Shown one piece after another: positions 17,574 to 26,800 of a stretch of DNA of 64,000 nucleotides (positions are counted from its first letter, which is position 1; each line of letters starts with the position of its first letter). Where the stretch lies: the NCBI RefSeq assembly GCF_000696095.1, contig NZ_BAYX01000007.1:1-64000 (forward strand). The letters are read 5' to 3'. The stretch comes from Rhizobium rhizogenes NBRC 13257. GTDB lineage: Bacteria > Pseudomonadota > Alphaproteobacteria > Rhizobiales > Rhizobiaceae. The notes below the pieces were generated by a model that saw only the letters and a program-made list of their open reading frames with translations, was not told the DNA's origin and did not search any database. The translations under genes were made by a program, and so were the position numbers.

Positions 17574-18437
17574 ATGAGACCCTATCTTGAAGTGTTGCAG
17601 CGCTCGCCCGAGACCTCGTGGAGCATGCTCAACCGACGGCTCGACGACGCCATTCCCTTCCAGTGGCACCATCATCCCGAATTCGAGCTCACCCTCACGC
17701 TGAACTCGATCGGCCAGCGTTTCATCGGCGATCACAGCAGCGATTACGACGACGGTGATCTCGTGCTGGTCGGGCCGAACCTGCCGCACACATGGGCCTC
17801 ACGCGCCAAGATCAATGAGCATCAGCCGCATGTCGCACTTGTCCTCTGGTTCCATCGTGATTGGCTGTTGCGCATGACCGGCGGCGCCGTCGAGTTTCGG
17901 CAGATCGAGGCGATGCTCGAGCGAGCCGATGGCGGCCTGCATTACTCGAAGGAGACCGCACAAGCAGTGCGGCTTGAATACGAAGCCGTCTTCGACAAGC
18001 CGCCGGTGGAGCGCCTGTTGTCCCTCTTGAACATCCTTGCCAGAGTTGCCGAGGATCGACAGGCAACACCGCTTGCGAGCGCGCCGGGTCGATCACCAGA
18101 CATCAAGGAAAGCCGCGAACGCATCGACCGCGTACTGACGCATATGCATCTCCACTATGCGCGCGCCATCAGCCTGGAGGAGTTGGCCGATATCGCCGCA
18201 CTCAGCGTTTCTGGCCTGCACCGCATGTTCCGTCGCCACACCGGCACCGCCATTTCTGACTACCTGACGCGCATGCGGATCGGCGACGCCTGCGCCCGCC
18301 TCTCCTCCACCAATCAGGCTATCCACCACATCAGCGATGCGGTCGGCTATCACTCCATCGCCAACTTCAACCGGCAGTTCAAGACCCTCAAGAGCATGAC
18401 GCCGCGGCAATACAGGGCATTGTTCGTCAGGCGATGA
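17574..18437 (+). CDS. AraC-family regulator with cupin sensor
   Basis: A 287-residue protein. The N-terminal cupin-like sensor (residues about 15-100) has the metal-type PFQWHHHPEFELTL strand and VGPNLPHTWAS. Two C-terminal helix-turn-helices (about residues 185-285) include ISLEELADIAALSVSGLHRMFRRHTG and the AraC signature IHHISDAVGYHSIANFNRQFK. It is divergent from the PhyH gene and probably controls it. The last 11 nt overlap the 3' end of the convergent MocR gene. Confidence 0.85.
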   Translation: MRPYLEVLQRSPETSWSMLNRRLDDAIPFQWHHHPEFELTLTLNSIGQRFIGDHSSDYDDGDLVLVGPNLPHTWASRAKINEHQPHVALVLWFHRDWLLRMTGGAVEFRQIEAMLERADGGLHYSKETAQAVRLEYEAVFDKPPVERLLSLLNILARVAEDRQATPLASAPGRSPDIKESRERIDRVLTHMHLHYARAISLEELADIAALSVSGLHRMFRRHTGTAISDYLTRMRIGDACARLSSTNQAIHHISDAVGYHSIANFNRQFKTLKSMTPRQYRALFVRR

Positions 18438-19854
18438 CCGACGAACGGCGAAACAGCCTGGCGATCCTTGCCGCCGCCGCATCCGCCGCTTCTGGCGGCA
18501 TGCGTGCAATGCCGAACAACAGGCCCGGCCGTGGCGGACCGAGGTGCAGGGATGACATGGCGCGGAGCGCGAATCCCTCCGCGTTGATCCTTCGCGTCGC
18601 CGCCAGATCGTCGATACCCGCATCCTTGAACCAGGTGGCCAGCTGCAGCCCGCCGGCGCCCTCGCCCAGCTCGAGCCAATCGCCGCAATGGCGGCGTAGC
18701 GCTGAAACACTCGCTGCCATGCGCGCGGCATAGATCGCGTTCATCTGTCTCAGATGCGCGCGAAAACGGCCGTCACGGATAAAATCGGCAAGTGCTGCCT
18801 GAATATGAATGGGGACGACGGCTCCTCTCAACAGCTGTGCGGCTGTCACCTCCGGCACGAGCCAGGACGGCACGACCGCGTAGGCAACGCGCAGACCGGG
18901 AGCAAGCGTCTTCGAGAAGGTGCCGAGATAGGCAACGACTTCGCCACGGTCGATGCCCTGCAGGGCGGCAATCGGACGCGAGGCATACTGGAATTCGCTG
19001 TCGTAATCATCTTCCAGCACGACCGAACCGTTGGCGCGGGCAAATTCGAGCAGGGCCAGACGACGCGAAAGGCTCATCGTCGCGCCGGTCGGATATTGAT
19101 GCGAGGGTGTAACATAGATCAGCCGCGGCGGCGGACCGGCGGCTTTGGTGACATCGATGCCCTCGATATCGCAGGGCACAGGCACGAGGCTCGCGCCCGC
19201 CATCCGCAGCAGCGCCTGTGCGGTCGCATATCCCGGCTCTTCTATCCAGGCGACAGCACCATCCGGGCGATCGGATCTCAACAGGACGCGCGCCAGGAGA
19301 TCGATGGCCGCTCCGGTCGAGGGAACGATAATAAGCTGCTCCGCGCGCGCGATTACGCCGCGCGTGACGGAGATGTGCTCGAGGACCGCTTCGCGCAACT
19401 CGCGAATGCCGCTATGGGCGCCGTAGCCGAGGTCATGCACCCGGAGCGAACGGCCGCGAGCGCCGAGATACCGCGCCCACGCGGCATGCGGAAAGGCGGC
19501 AGTATCCGGCACGCCGGACTTGAACAAGCCGTCGGTGGCAACCTCGAGCGTTGGCGGCGGGCTGAGCGGAGATGGCTCCGCCTGCCCTTGCAGAGGCGGT
19601 GTTGCGAATGCGGCAACGCGGGTCGCCGCCCCCGTCGTCGACTGCAGATAGCCCTCGGCCTTCAGCCGCTCGTAGGCATTGACCGCAGTGGAACGCGCCA
19701 CACCGAGCGAGATCGCCAGCGTCCTTGTCGACGGCAGCTTTTGTCCCGGCAACATCTGCCCCTGAAGGATGCGGTCACGCATCAGGCGATAGACCTGCCC
19801 TTCCAGATCGCCCGAGGTTCGAGCGAGCGCCGGCCATTGCGCAACTGATGTCAT
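18427..19854 (-). CDS. MocR/PdxR-type regulator (GntR HTH plus aminotransferase domain)
   Basis: A 475-residue protein from the ATG at 19854, preceded by GGGGACGT; a 22-codon upstream extension lacks a ribosome site. A GntR winged HTH covers about residues 15-75 (LPGQKLPSTRTLAISLGVARSTAVNAYERL). A fold-type I aminotransferase-like domain follows, with EDDYDSEF (D283/Y284) and the PLP Lys K315 in GTFSKTLAPGLR. Such proteins sense PLP or an amino compound and control vitamin B6 or amine genes. The divergent gene encodes an FMN/PNPOx-fold protein, which fits a B6-linked role. Two direct repeats lie in the shared promoter. Confidence 0.87.
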   Translation of the reverse strand: MTSVAQWPALARTSGDLEGQVYRLMRDRILQGQMLPGQKLPSTRTLAISLGVARSTAVNAYERLKAEGYLQSTTGAATRVAAFATPPLQGQAEPSPLSPPPTLEVATDGLFKSGVPDTAAFPHAAWARYLGARGRSLRVHDLGYGAHSGIRELREAVLEHISVTRGVIARAEQLIIVPSTGAAIDLLARVLLRSDRPDGAVAWIEEPGYATAQALLRMAGASLVPVPCDIEGIDVTKAAGPPPRLIYVTPSHQYPTGATMSLSRRLALLEFARANGSVVLEDDYDSEFQYASRPIAALQGIDRGEVVAYLGTFSKTLAPGLRVAYAVVPSWLVPEVTAAQLLRGAVVPIHIQAALADFIRDGRFRAHLRQMNAIYAARMAASVSALRRHCGDWLELGEGAGGLQLATWFKDAGIDDLAATRRINAEGFALRAMSSLHLGPPRPGLLFGIARMPPEAADAAAARIARLFRRSSVIA

Positions 19855-19862
19855 ACGTCCCC

Positions 19863-19894
19863 AACTGGTCTGCTTTGAATATAAAAACTGGCTG
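19863..19894. promoter_or_regulatory. Candidate MocR operator: tandem direct repeats
   Basis: AACTGGTCTG (19863-19872) and AACTGGCTG (19886-19894) repeat with 23 bp start to start, about two helical turns. They lie in the divergent gap between the MocR gene and the FMN-binding gene. MocR-family dimers are known to bind direct repeats, so this is a good operator candidate. Confidence 0.5.
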
Positions 19895-19949
19895 TTTATA
19901 ACATACCTCTTTGGCGGCAAGGATCAAAGCGATACCAACGAGGAAAACC

Positions 19950-20633
19950 ATGGCCGATCTCTCCCCGCTATCCACCGACGACTATCCGACCACAGAACGC
20001 ACGCGCGTGCGGCGCGAACATCATCGCGGCAGCCATGCGCAGGCGGACGTCCATGCTATCCTAGACGCCGCCCCGCTCTGTCACGTCGGCTATGTCATCA
20101 ATAGTGCGCCCTATGTGACGCCGACGCTGCATTGGCGCGAAGGCAATCATGTCTACTGGCACGGCTCCGCCGCCAGCCGCTTTCTGCGCGCAGCGGAGGA
20201 TATGCCCGTCTGCCTCACCTGCAGCATCATGGATGGCTATGTGCTCGCCCGCTCCGCCTTCTACCATTCGGTCAACTACCGTTCCGCCATGGTCTTCGGC
20301 AAGGCATGCCTGCTGGAGGACACCGAGGAGAAGGCCGATGCGCTCCGCCGTTTCGTCGAGAACCTGTTTCCCGGCCGCTGGGACAGCCTGCGACCGATGA
20401 CCAGCCAGGAGGTGAAAGCGACCTCCGTGCTGCGGATGGAAATCGAGGAGGCGACCGCCAAGGTGCGCAACGGCCCGCCGGGCGATGCCGACGAGGCGGA
20501 TGTTCCGGTCTGGGCGGGCGTCTTGCCGGTGCGCAGCCACCTCGCCCCGGCGCAAGCCGCACCCGGATTGCTCGACGGAATAGAGCTACCCGAACCGCTG
20601 GCGGCGCTGATACAATCAGGCCGGCTTCGATAG
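19950..20633 (+). CDS. Pyridoxamine 5'-phosphate oxidase-fold FMN-binding protein
   Basis: A 227-residue protein starting at the ATG with GAGGAAA upstream. The segments AILDAAPLCHVGYVINSAPYVTPTLHWREGNHVYWHGSAASRF (quoted only in part here: APLCHVGYV and VYWHGSAASRF) are typical of the Pyridox_ox_2/NimA-like flavin-reductase-like split barrel. These proteins bind FMN, F420 or heme and carry out various reductions. It faces a MocR regulator, which suggests control by a PLP-related signal. NimA-type nitroreductases share the fold, so the substrate is open. Confidence 0.78.
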   Translation: MADLSPLSTDDYPTTERTRVRREHHRGSHAQADVHAILDAAPLCHVGYVINSAPYVTPTLHWREGNHVYWHGSAASRFLRAAEDMPVCLTCSIMDGYVLARSAFYHSVNYRSAMVFGKACLLEDTEEKADALRRFVENLFPGRWDSLRPMTSQEVKATSVLRMEIEEATAKVRNGPPGDADEADVPVWAGVLPVRSHLAPAQAAPGLLDGIELPEPLAALIQSGRLR

Positions 20634-20667
20634 ATTGCCCTCGCATTTGATACCGAAGGACTTCGAC

Positions 20668-21330
20668 ATGGACCTTACGAATTGGAACGGCGTGCCGCGC
20701 CCGCAACGGATCACTCTGGAAGGCCGCTATGTCCGGCTGGAACCGCTCGACGCCACGCACCATAGCACCGACCTCTTCGCTTCGGCGCAGGCGCCCGGCG
20801 CCGATGATCGTTTCCGCTACCTGTTCGAGAACGTCCCCGCCGATCTCGCCACCTTCACGCCCTGGCTCGAGAAAGCCGCAGCCAGCACCGACCCGCTGTT
20901 CTTCGCCACGATCGACAAGCGGACCGGCCGGGCCGAGGGCCGGCAGGCATTGATGCGTATCGACCCCGCGCATGGCGTCATCGAGATCGGCAGCATTCTC
21001 TGGGGTCCGGCAATCGCCCGCAGTCGCGTCACCACCGAGACGCTCTATCTCTTCGCCTCCTATGTCTTCGACACGCTCGGCTATCGTCGTTTCGAATGGA
21101 AATGCAACAATCTCAACGAGCCCTCCAAACGCGCCGCCGAGCGCTTCGGCTTTTCCTTCGAAGGCATTTTCCGCCAGCATATGGTCGCCAAGGGCCAAAA
21201 CCGCGACACCGCCTGGTTCGCGATGATCGATGCCGACTGGCCGCGCCTGAAGGCCGGCTATGAGCGGTGGCTGAGCCCGGAGAATTTCGACGAGGCCGGA
21301 CAGCAGAAGAGCAAGCTGACGTTCGGCTAG
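20668..21330 (+). CDS. GNAT N-acetyltransferase (RimL-like)
   Basis: A 220-residue protein starting at the ATG after GAAGGAC; a TTG at 20635 is also open but less likely. ITLEGRYVRLEPLDATHH is the standard Acetyltransf_3 opening. FEWKCNNLNEPSKRAAERFGFSFEGIFRQH, of which RFGFSFEG and FRQH are the diagnostic parts, matches proteins related to RimJ/RimL and YdaF. It follows the FMN-binding gene after 34 nt and may be co-transcribed. The stop overlaps the convergent AAC(6') gene by 4 nt. Confidence 0.82.
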   Translation: MDLTNWNGVPRPQRITLEGRYVRLEPLDATHHSTDLFASAQAPGADDRFRYLFENVPADLATFTPWLEKAAASTDPLFFATIDKRTGRAEGRQALMRIDPAHGVIEIGSILWGPAIARSRVTTETLYLFASYVFDTLGYRRFEWKCNNLNEPSKRAAERFGFSFEGIFRQHMVAKGQNRDTAWFAMIDADWPRLKAGYERWLSPENFDEAGQQKSKLTFG

Positions 21331-21767
21331 AGCAGCTTTCGAAAGTACACGACGCGTTGGGTTTCCTCGAAACCCAACGCGTCGTGAAAGGCATGGCTTT
21401 CGACATTGTCGAGCAGCGCATCCGAAGCAAATTCCTGGCACCCGGAGGCTCGTCCCCAATCGGCGACGGCGCGGCAAAGCAATTGCGCGGCGCCCTGCCG
21501 CCTGTACTCCCGGCGCACATAAATGCCCTCAAGGAAAAGCACCGGAGAGGTCTTGCAGCCATTGACATAATCATGCCGGAGCGTCGCCTCGGCAAACCCC
21601 ACTGCGTGACCCGTCTGATTGCAAGCAATGAAGGCGATGGCATTTTCTTTCGTGAGAATTTGTGTCAGCTCGGCGCGATGATGCTCCATCGAGCTACTCG
21701 GCCAGAGCTCGGCGCGCAGACGCAACCATGCATCCAGATGTTCGAAACTGGCTTCCTTTATTTGCAT
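21327..21767 (-). CDS. Aminoglycoside 6'-N-acetyltransferase, AAC(6')-I type
   Basis: A 146-residue GNAT protein that resembles the small AAC(6')-I enzymes throughout: LDAWLRLRAELWPS at the start, the substrate-pocket RHDYVNGC, PVLFLEGIYVRREYRRQGAAQLL (acetyl-CoA loop RRQGAA), and the end ALGFEETQRVVYFRK. Family members acetylate the 6'-amino group of aminoglycosides such as tobramycin and amikacin. A housekeeping acetyltransferase with incidental drug activity is possible. The 3' end of the gene contains a perfect 18-bp-arm hairpin. The stop overlaps the neighbouring GNAT gene. Confidence 0.8.
   Translation of the reverse strand: MQIKEASFEHLDAWLRLRAELWPSSSMEHHRAELTQILTKENAIAFIACNQTGHAVGFAEATLRHDYVNGCKTSPVLFLEGIYVRREYRRQGAAQLLCRAVADWGRASGCQEFASDALLDNVESHAFHDALGFEETQRVVYFRKLL
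21348..21386. repeat. Perfect 18-bp-arm inverted repeat inside the aac(6')-like coding sequence
   Basis: The arms 21348-21365 and 21369-21386 are exact reverse complements around the 3-nt loop CTC. The hairpin encodes residues HDALGFEETQRVV of the acetyltransferase and lies just inside the junction of two convergent genes. It could act as a terminator for both directions, although no T-tract follows on either side. Confidence 0.8.
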
Positions 21768-21816
21768 CGTCCCTCCCCATCCTTTGATAGATTTAGCCGC
21801 AATGACACTCCCCCAG

Positions 21817-22383
21817 CTAAGCCGTCAAAAACGTGCTCCGCATCATCGCGACGACGTCCGAAACAGTCGGCCCCGTGACTGGCGGCGGATTTGGCGCCTC
21901 ACAAAACTCCCGCCAGATAAAGAATGTCAGCTCGGCACCATCCGTCCCCGGCTCCCCCGCAGGCTGACCGAAGGAGCCAAGAGCCCGATAACGCTCATCC
22001 TTCCAGAACAGGGCTTCAAGCCAATCATAGACCGGCATGATATGGAAATGTAACGGATGTCCCGGCGAATGACCGTAGCGGCCAATATAGACGCGCGCGG
22101 GATGAAGCAGGGTTTCGAGCTCCCGCTGCACCTTGGCAAGAAGAGGCCCAAGCGATGCGAGCGCTTCGGTTGGCAGATCGTACAACGCATTCGTCCCGCG
22201 CTTGGAGCCGACCATCAGATAACCCGGCAGGACCGTGTCCATGCGATGGTTCACGAGCCAATGCTCCGTCTCGTGAATTCTGAATTTGGAAGGAATATCC
22301 AACGACGTCACCTTTTCATTGCCGTCAGGGCAGCCCCACCCAAGACTTACGCCCGCAAAGACCGATGTCTTAAGGCGGAGCAA
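21817..22383 (-). CDS. HIT-family protein
   Basis: A 188-residue protein. SLDIPSKFRIHETEHWLVNHRMDTVLPGYLMVGSKR is the usual opening of this HIT subgroup (key parts: FRIHETEHWLVNHR, LPGYLMVG). The active-site region is GHPLHFHIMPV, a variant of the His triad. HIT enzymes hydrolyse or transfer nucleotides. The start is uncertain: the open frame begins with TTG at 22383, and a GTG at 22311 is an alternative; neither has a strong ribosome site. It sits alone downstream of the acetyltransferase promoter region. Confidence 0.75.
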   Translation of the reverse strand: MLRLKTSVFAGVSLGWGCPDGNEKVTSLDIPSKFRIHETEHWLVNHRMDTVLPGYLMVGSKRGTNALYDLPTEALASLGPLLAKVQRELETLLHPARVYIGRYGHSPGHPLHFHIMPVYDWLEALFWKDERYRALGSFGQPAGEPGTDGAELTFFIWREFCEAPNPPPVTGPTVSDVVAMMRSTFLTA

Positions 22384-22535
22384 CTTGAGACGACGAGGTT
22401 GATCAGCGTCTGCAATATAGTGAAATGCACGCTTCTATCTCGACTCAAGTTTTCCCTTTCGCGACCACAATCATCGCGTTACATATCGCGCATATTCACG
22501 CGCCAACCACCAGATGACAATTCGAGGACAATGGC

Positions 22536-23534
22536 ATGACGTCAAAAAACAGTTCGCGCCTTTACGCTGCTGTTTCATCCCTGTTGTGGCCAGCCATCTT
22601 TTGCGCCGGCCTGACAGGCTCCTATTTCGCCTTCCAGTCCGATATGCATCTGCTGTGGTTCAACGTCACTTATTTCTCGATCGTGGCGATCATCGCGCTC
22701 TTCGAGCGGCTGATGCCCTATGAAGAGACCTGGCTGGAGAGCGATGGCGAGACGTTCAACAACATCGCTCATACGCTCCTGAGCAAGGGCGGCGTGCAGA
22801 TCGCCGCGGCCATTGGCACCTCATTCCCGATGGCGGTGGCGACCGTGGCGCAGCCTTTCCTGAGCCACAAGGCGAATATCTGGCCGGAGCAATGGCCGAT
22901 GGCCCTGCAGGTCGTGCTCGGGCTCGTCATCGCTGAATTCGGCCTCTATCTCGCCCATCGCCTTGCACATGAATATCTGTCGCTATGGCGCTTCCATGCC
23001 CTGCACCACAGCGTCGAACGCCTATGGGTCATCAATACCGGACGTTTCCATATCATCGACTCGCTGTTCAAGATCGCGCTCGGCCAGATCCCGCTCTATC
23101 TGCTCGGCGCGCCGCTGCCGGTCTTCCTGTGGATAGGCGCGGTCACGGCCTTCATCGGCCTTCTGACCCATTGCAACATCGATGTCCGTACCGGCCCGCT
23201 CGACTGGATCCTCTCCACTCCGCGCCTGCACCGCTGGCATCATTCCAAGCTGCTGGCCGAGGGCAATACCAATTATGGGGAAAACCTTGTGATCTGGGAC
23301 CAGATCCTCGGCACCTACTATAACCCACCTCGCCCCTCCTCCACCGACATCGGCATTACCGGCAAGGTCGCCGACAGTTTCGTTGCCCAACTCGTGCAGC
23401 CCTTTTCCAAGAAAGGCGCCAAGCAGATCATCGGCAAGAAGCCGAAGGAAGTCCGGGACAAGGAAGAACTGGCCGCCGCCAAGGCCGCCTCCCGGCGCAA
23501 GCAGGCCGAGGAGCCGATCCGCAAGTCAGGCTGA
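22536..23534 (+). CDS. Fatty-acid hydroxylase/sterol-desaturase superfamily membrane protein, OlsE candidate
   Basis: A 332-residue di-iron membrane enzyme with four or more helices. The His clusters HRLAHE (HX3H), HALHH (HX2HH) and HRWHH (HX2HH) are intact. The C-terminus is a charged Lys/Glu/Ala-rich tail from about residue 285. In R. tropici a protein of this superfamily, OlsE, hydroxylates the ornithine headgroup of ornithine lipids. The nearby olsC-like gene and the similar size make OlsE a reasonable guess, but other rhizobial paralogues exist and I cannot tell them apart from the sequence alone. Confidence 0.75.
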   Translation: MTSKNSSRLYAAVSSLLWPAIFCAGLTGSYFAFQSDMHLLWFNVTYFSIVAIIALFERLMPYEETWLESDGETFNNIAHTLLSKGGVQIAAAIGTSFPMAVATVAQPFLSHKANIWPEQWPMALQVVLGLVIAEFGLYLAHRLAHEYLSLWRFHALHHSVERLWVINTGRFHIIDSLFKIALGQIPLYLLGAPLPVFLWIGAVTAFIGLLTHCNIDVRTGPLDWILSTPRLHRWHHSKLLAEGNTNYGENLVIWDQILGTYYNPPRPSSTDIGITGKVADSFVAQLVQPFSKKGAKQIIGKKPKEVRDKEELAAAKAASRRKQAEEPIRKSG

Positions 23535-23801
23535 AAGACACGCGACACCGGTCAAATTTTCGAATGGATATGCGGCGCAGGGACAGGCAAGGATGAAATG
23601 GCCTCGCCCCGCTACTGCGCGAAAGCGCATAGACTGTGTCCAGGGAAACCGGCTCGACCCAATTCGAAGTGCCGCCGACACACGTAAACCTATTTCAAAT
23701 CGAGAAGATATTGTCATTTAACGTGTATTGAAAAAGGCACCCTGGGGGGTTACCTATCCCTCGCAAATTATTGACCATGAAAGATTAGGAAAACTATTGA
23801 A

Positions 23802-26800
23802 ATGGAAGGGAGATTTACCACAGATCATCTCAAGCAACTCCATAGAATATTTTTCACATCTCGTGAAATAGATAGACTTGAACGAGAATTCATTAAGCAA
23901 GGCATAGCACACTTTCATGTTTCCGGTGCCGGACACGAGTCGACGGCGCTGTTGAATGAATTCCTTCATGACGACGATTGGCTGCATCTGCACTATCGCG
24001 ACAAAGCCCTGATGCTGGCGCGCGGCATGCCCATTCGTGAGTTTTTTTCCAGCCTTCTCGCCACGGGCAATTCGCATTCCGCCGGCCGCCAGATGAGCGC
24101 GCATCTTTCCTCCCGCGCTCTCAACATCACGTCCATCGTTGGTCCGGTCGGCAACAATGCACTTCATGCCGTCGGTGCCAGCGCAGCGCTGAAGCATAAG
24201 GCAGGCATGCCGATCGCCATCTGTTGCGTTGGCGACGGCACCACGCAGCAAGGCGAATTTCTGGAAGCCGTGGCCGAAGCCGTGCGCGGCCAATATCCGG
24301 TCGTCTTCGTCGTCGAGGACAATAGTTTCTCCATCTCGACGCGGACCAGAAAGCAGACCTTCTTCGATCTGCCGACCGGCCCCGCACCATCCTTCTACGG
24401 CCTCGACATCATCCGTGCCGAAGGCGACGATCTGGCGGCCTCGCGCGAAGCCTTCCGCAAGGCCGTCCGCCATAGCCGCAACAACCGCACGCCGAGCCTT
24501 GTCGTCATCAACATGGAGCGGCTGACCGACCACACCAACGCCGACGACCAGAAGACCTATCGCACGCAGGATGAGATCGAGAACGCGGCTTACCGCGATC
24601 CTCTCATCAATTTGAGAGTCGCCCTGCTGAAGGCGGGTATCGACGACACCGCGCTGGACAAGATCGAAAAAGACCTGACTGCAGAAGTGCAGGCGGAAGC
24701 AGCCCTTGCCCGCAAGGAAGATGCGCCTAAGGTCGAGCCGGAAGCAAAAGCGCCCTACCCAGCCTCCTTCGACAAGACAGCCGAATATCGCGGCGGCGCC
24801 AGTGCTGCGACGCTGACGATGCGCGAGGCGCTGAACGGCGTGCTCGACAAGCAGCTGGCCAACAATCCGGATGTCGTCCTCTTCGGCCAGGACATCGAGG
24901 ACCCCAAGGGCGATGTCTTCGGCGTCACACGCGGCCTCAGCACGAAGTATCCCGAGCGCGTCTACAATGCGGCGCTGAGCGAATCGACCATCGTCGGCAC
25001 CGCCGTCGGCCGGGCGCTAGCCGGCCAGCGCCCCGTCGCCTTCCTGCAATTCGCCGATTTCCTGCCGCTCGCCTATAACCAGATCGTCTCGGAAATGGGC
25101 AGCATGTTCTGGCGCAGCAATGGCGACTGGGAATCGCCCGTCATCCTGATGGTGAGCTGCGGCGGTTACAAACCCGGCCTTGGACCGTTCCACGCGCAAA
25201 GCTTCGAGAGCATGCTGGCGCACACGCCCGGGATCGACGTCGTCATGCCCTCCACCGCCGGCGATGCTGCCGGCCTGCTCAATGCCGCTTTCGAATCCAG
25301 ACGCCCGACCGTCTTTCTCTATCCGAAGGCTGTGCTCAACAATTCCGACGGCCGCACCTCCGTCGATGTCGACCAGCATTTCGTCCGTCCCGGCCTGTCG
25401 CGTTATATCGCCCGCGGCCGCGACCTGACGCTGGTCACCTACGGCAACACGGTGTCGCTCTGCGCCAAGGCGGCAAGCGCCTTCGAGACCCAGGGATTTT
25501 CGGTCGAGGTCATCGACCTGCGTTCGATCTCGCCATGGGATGAGAAGGAAGTGCTGGCCAGCGCCAAGCGCACCAAGCGCCTGATCGTCGTGCATGAAGA
25601 CAACCGCACGGTCGGTATGGGCGCTGAAATCGTCGCCACCGTCTCCGAAAAGGCCGACGTGCCTGTCGTCGTCCGCCGGCTTGCCCGTTCTGACTCGCAT
25701 GTCCCCTTTAACTTCGGCAACCAGCTGGAAACGCTGCCATCCTACAGCAAGCTGGTCGATCTGATGGCCGAAGTCCTCGAATGCGAGGTCACCTGGCATG
25801 AAGAGGACAAGTCTGGCCCGACGGCCGCGATCAAGGCGATCGGCTCTGGCCCCGCCGACGAAAACGTGCTGGTGACCGATCTCCTGGTGAAGCCTGGCGA
25901 TACGATCGAGGTTGGCCAGCTCGTCGCGGTGGTCGAGGCGACCAAGGCTTCGGTCGAGATCTGCGCCAATATTGGCGGCGTGGTGCAGGAAGTCTTCGTC
26001 AAGATCGGCGACCAGATCGCCACCGACAGCCCACTTCTGACCGTGGACGCCGACCGCGACCTCAGCGAGCGCAATTTCGCGCTGGCTTCCGAGGTCCAGA
26101 ACAAGTTCGTGCTGCGCCGCCTGAAGTCGCACGCCATCCCGGCGCTGCGCCGCCATTCCGGTAATTTCACGGAAATCGCCGTCAGCGGCATGGGCTTTGC
26201 GACCGGCGCCCGCCGTGTCAGCAATGAAGAGATCATCCATAACTGGCCGAACCGGCGCGCAGAGGAAATCTTCGCGCTGACCGGCATCAAGAGCCGCTAT
26301 TGGGTCGGCCCCGGCGAAAGCACGCTGAGCCTGGCGACCAAGGCCGTTCGCGACCTTCTGCACCAGACCAATACGACGATCCATGACATGGACCTCGTCA
26401 TTGCCGCTACCGGCACGCCCGATATCGCGACGCCGTCGCTCGCAAGCCGCGTTTCGGTTGCCGTTGCCGAAGACGGCGTGCGGCCGTCGCTCGCCGCCTA
26501 CGACATGGGCGCCGCCTGCTCCGGCTATCTCTATGCCCTGCAGCAGGCTTACGATTTCATTGCCCAGCAGAACGACGCCAAGGTGCTGATCGTCACCTCG
26601 GAAGTGCTGTCACCGCTGCTCGACATGAGCGATTTCTCCACCGCCATCCTGTTCGGCGACGCCGCCACCGCCTGCCTGGTGACCAGCCGCGACATGGCGC
26701 GCAATCCGCTGTTTGCAGCCAGCCGCCCGGTCATCAGCGGCCGTCCGGAACCGGGCGATCTTCTCTATGTACCGCTGCCGGACAAGGGCGTCATTTCCAT

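Noticed and set aside
25017-26384. A 455-codon open frame on the minus strand inside the fusion gene
   Set aside because: It is fully antisense to conserved E1-beta/lipoyl/ketosynthase coding sequence, is low-complexity in Asp/Arg/Gly, has no ribosome site and matches no family. It is a shadow of high-GC codon bias.
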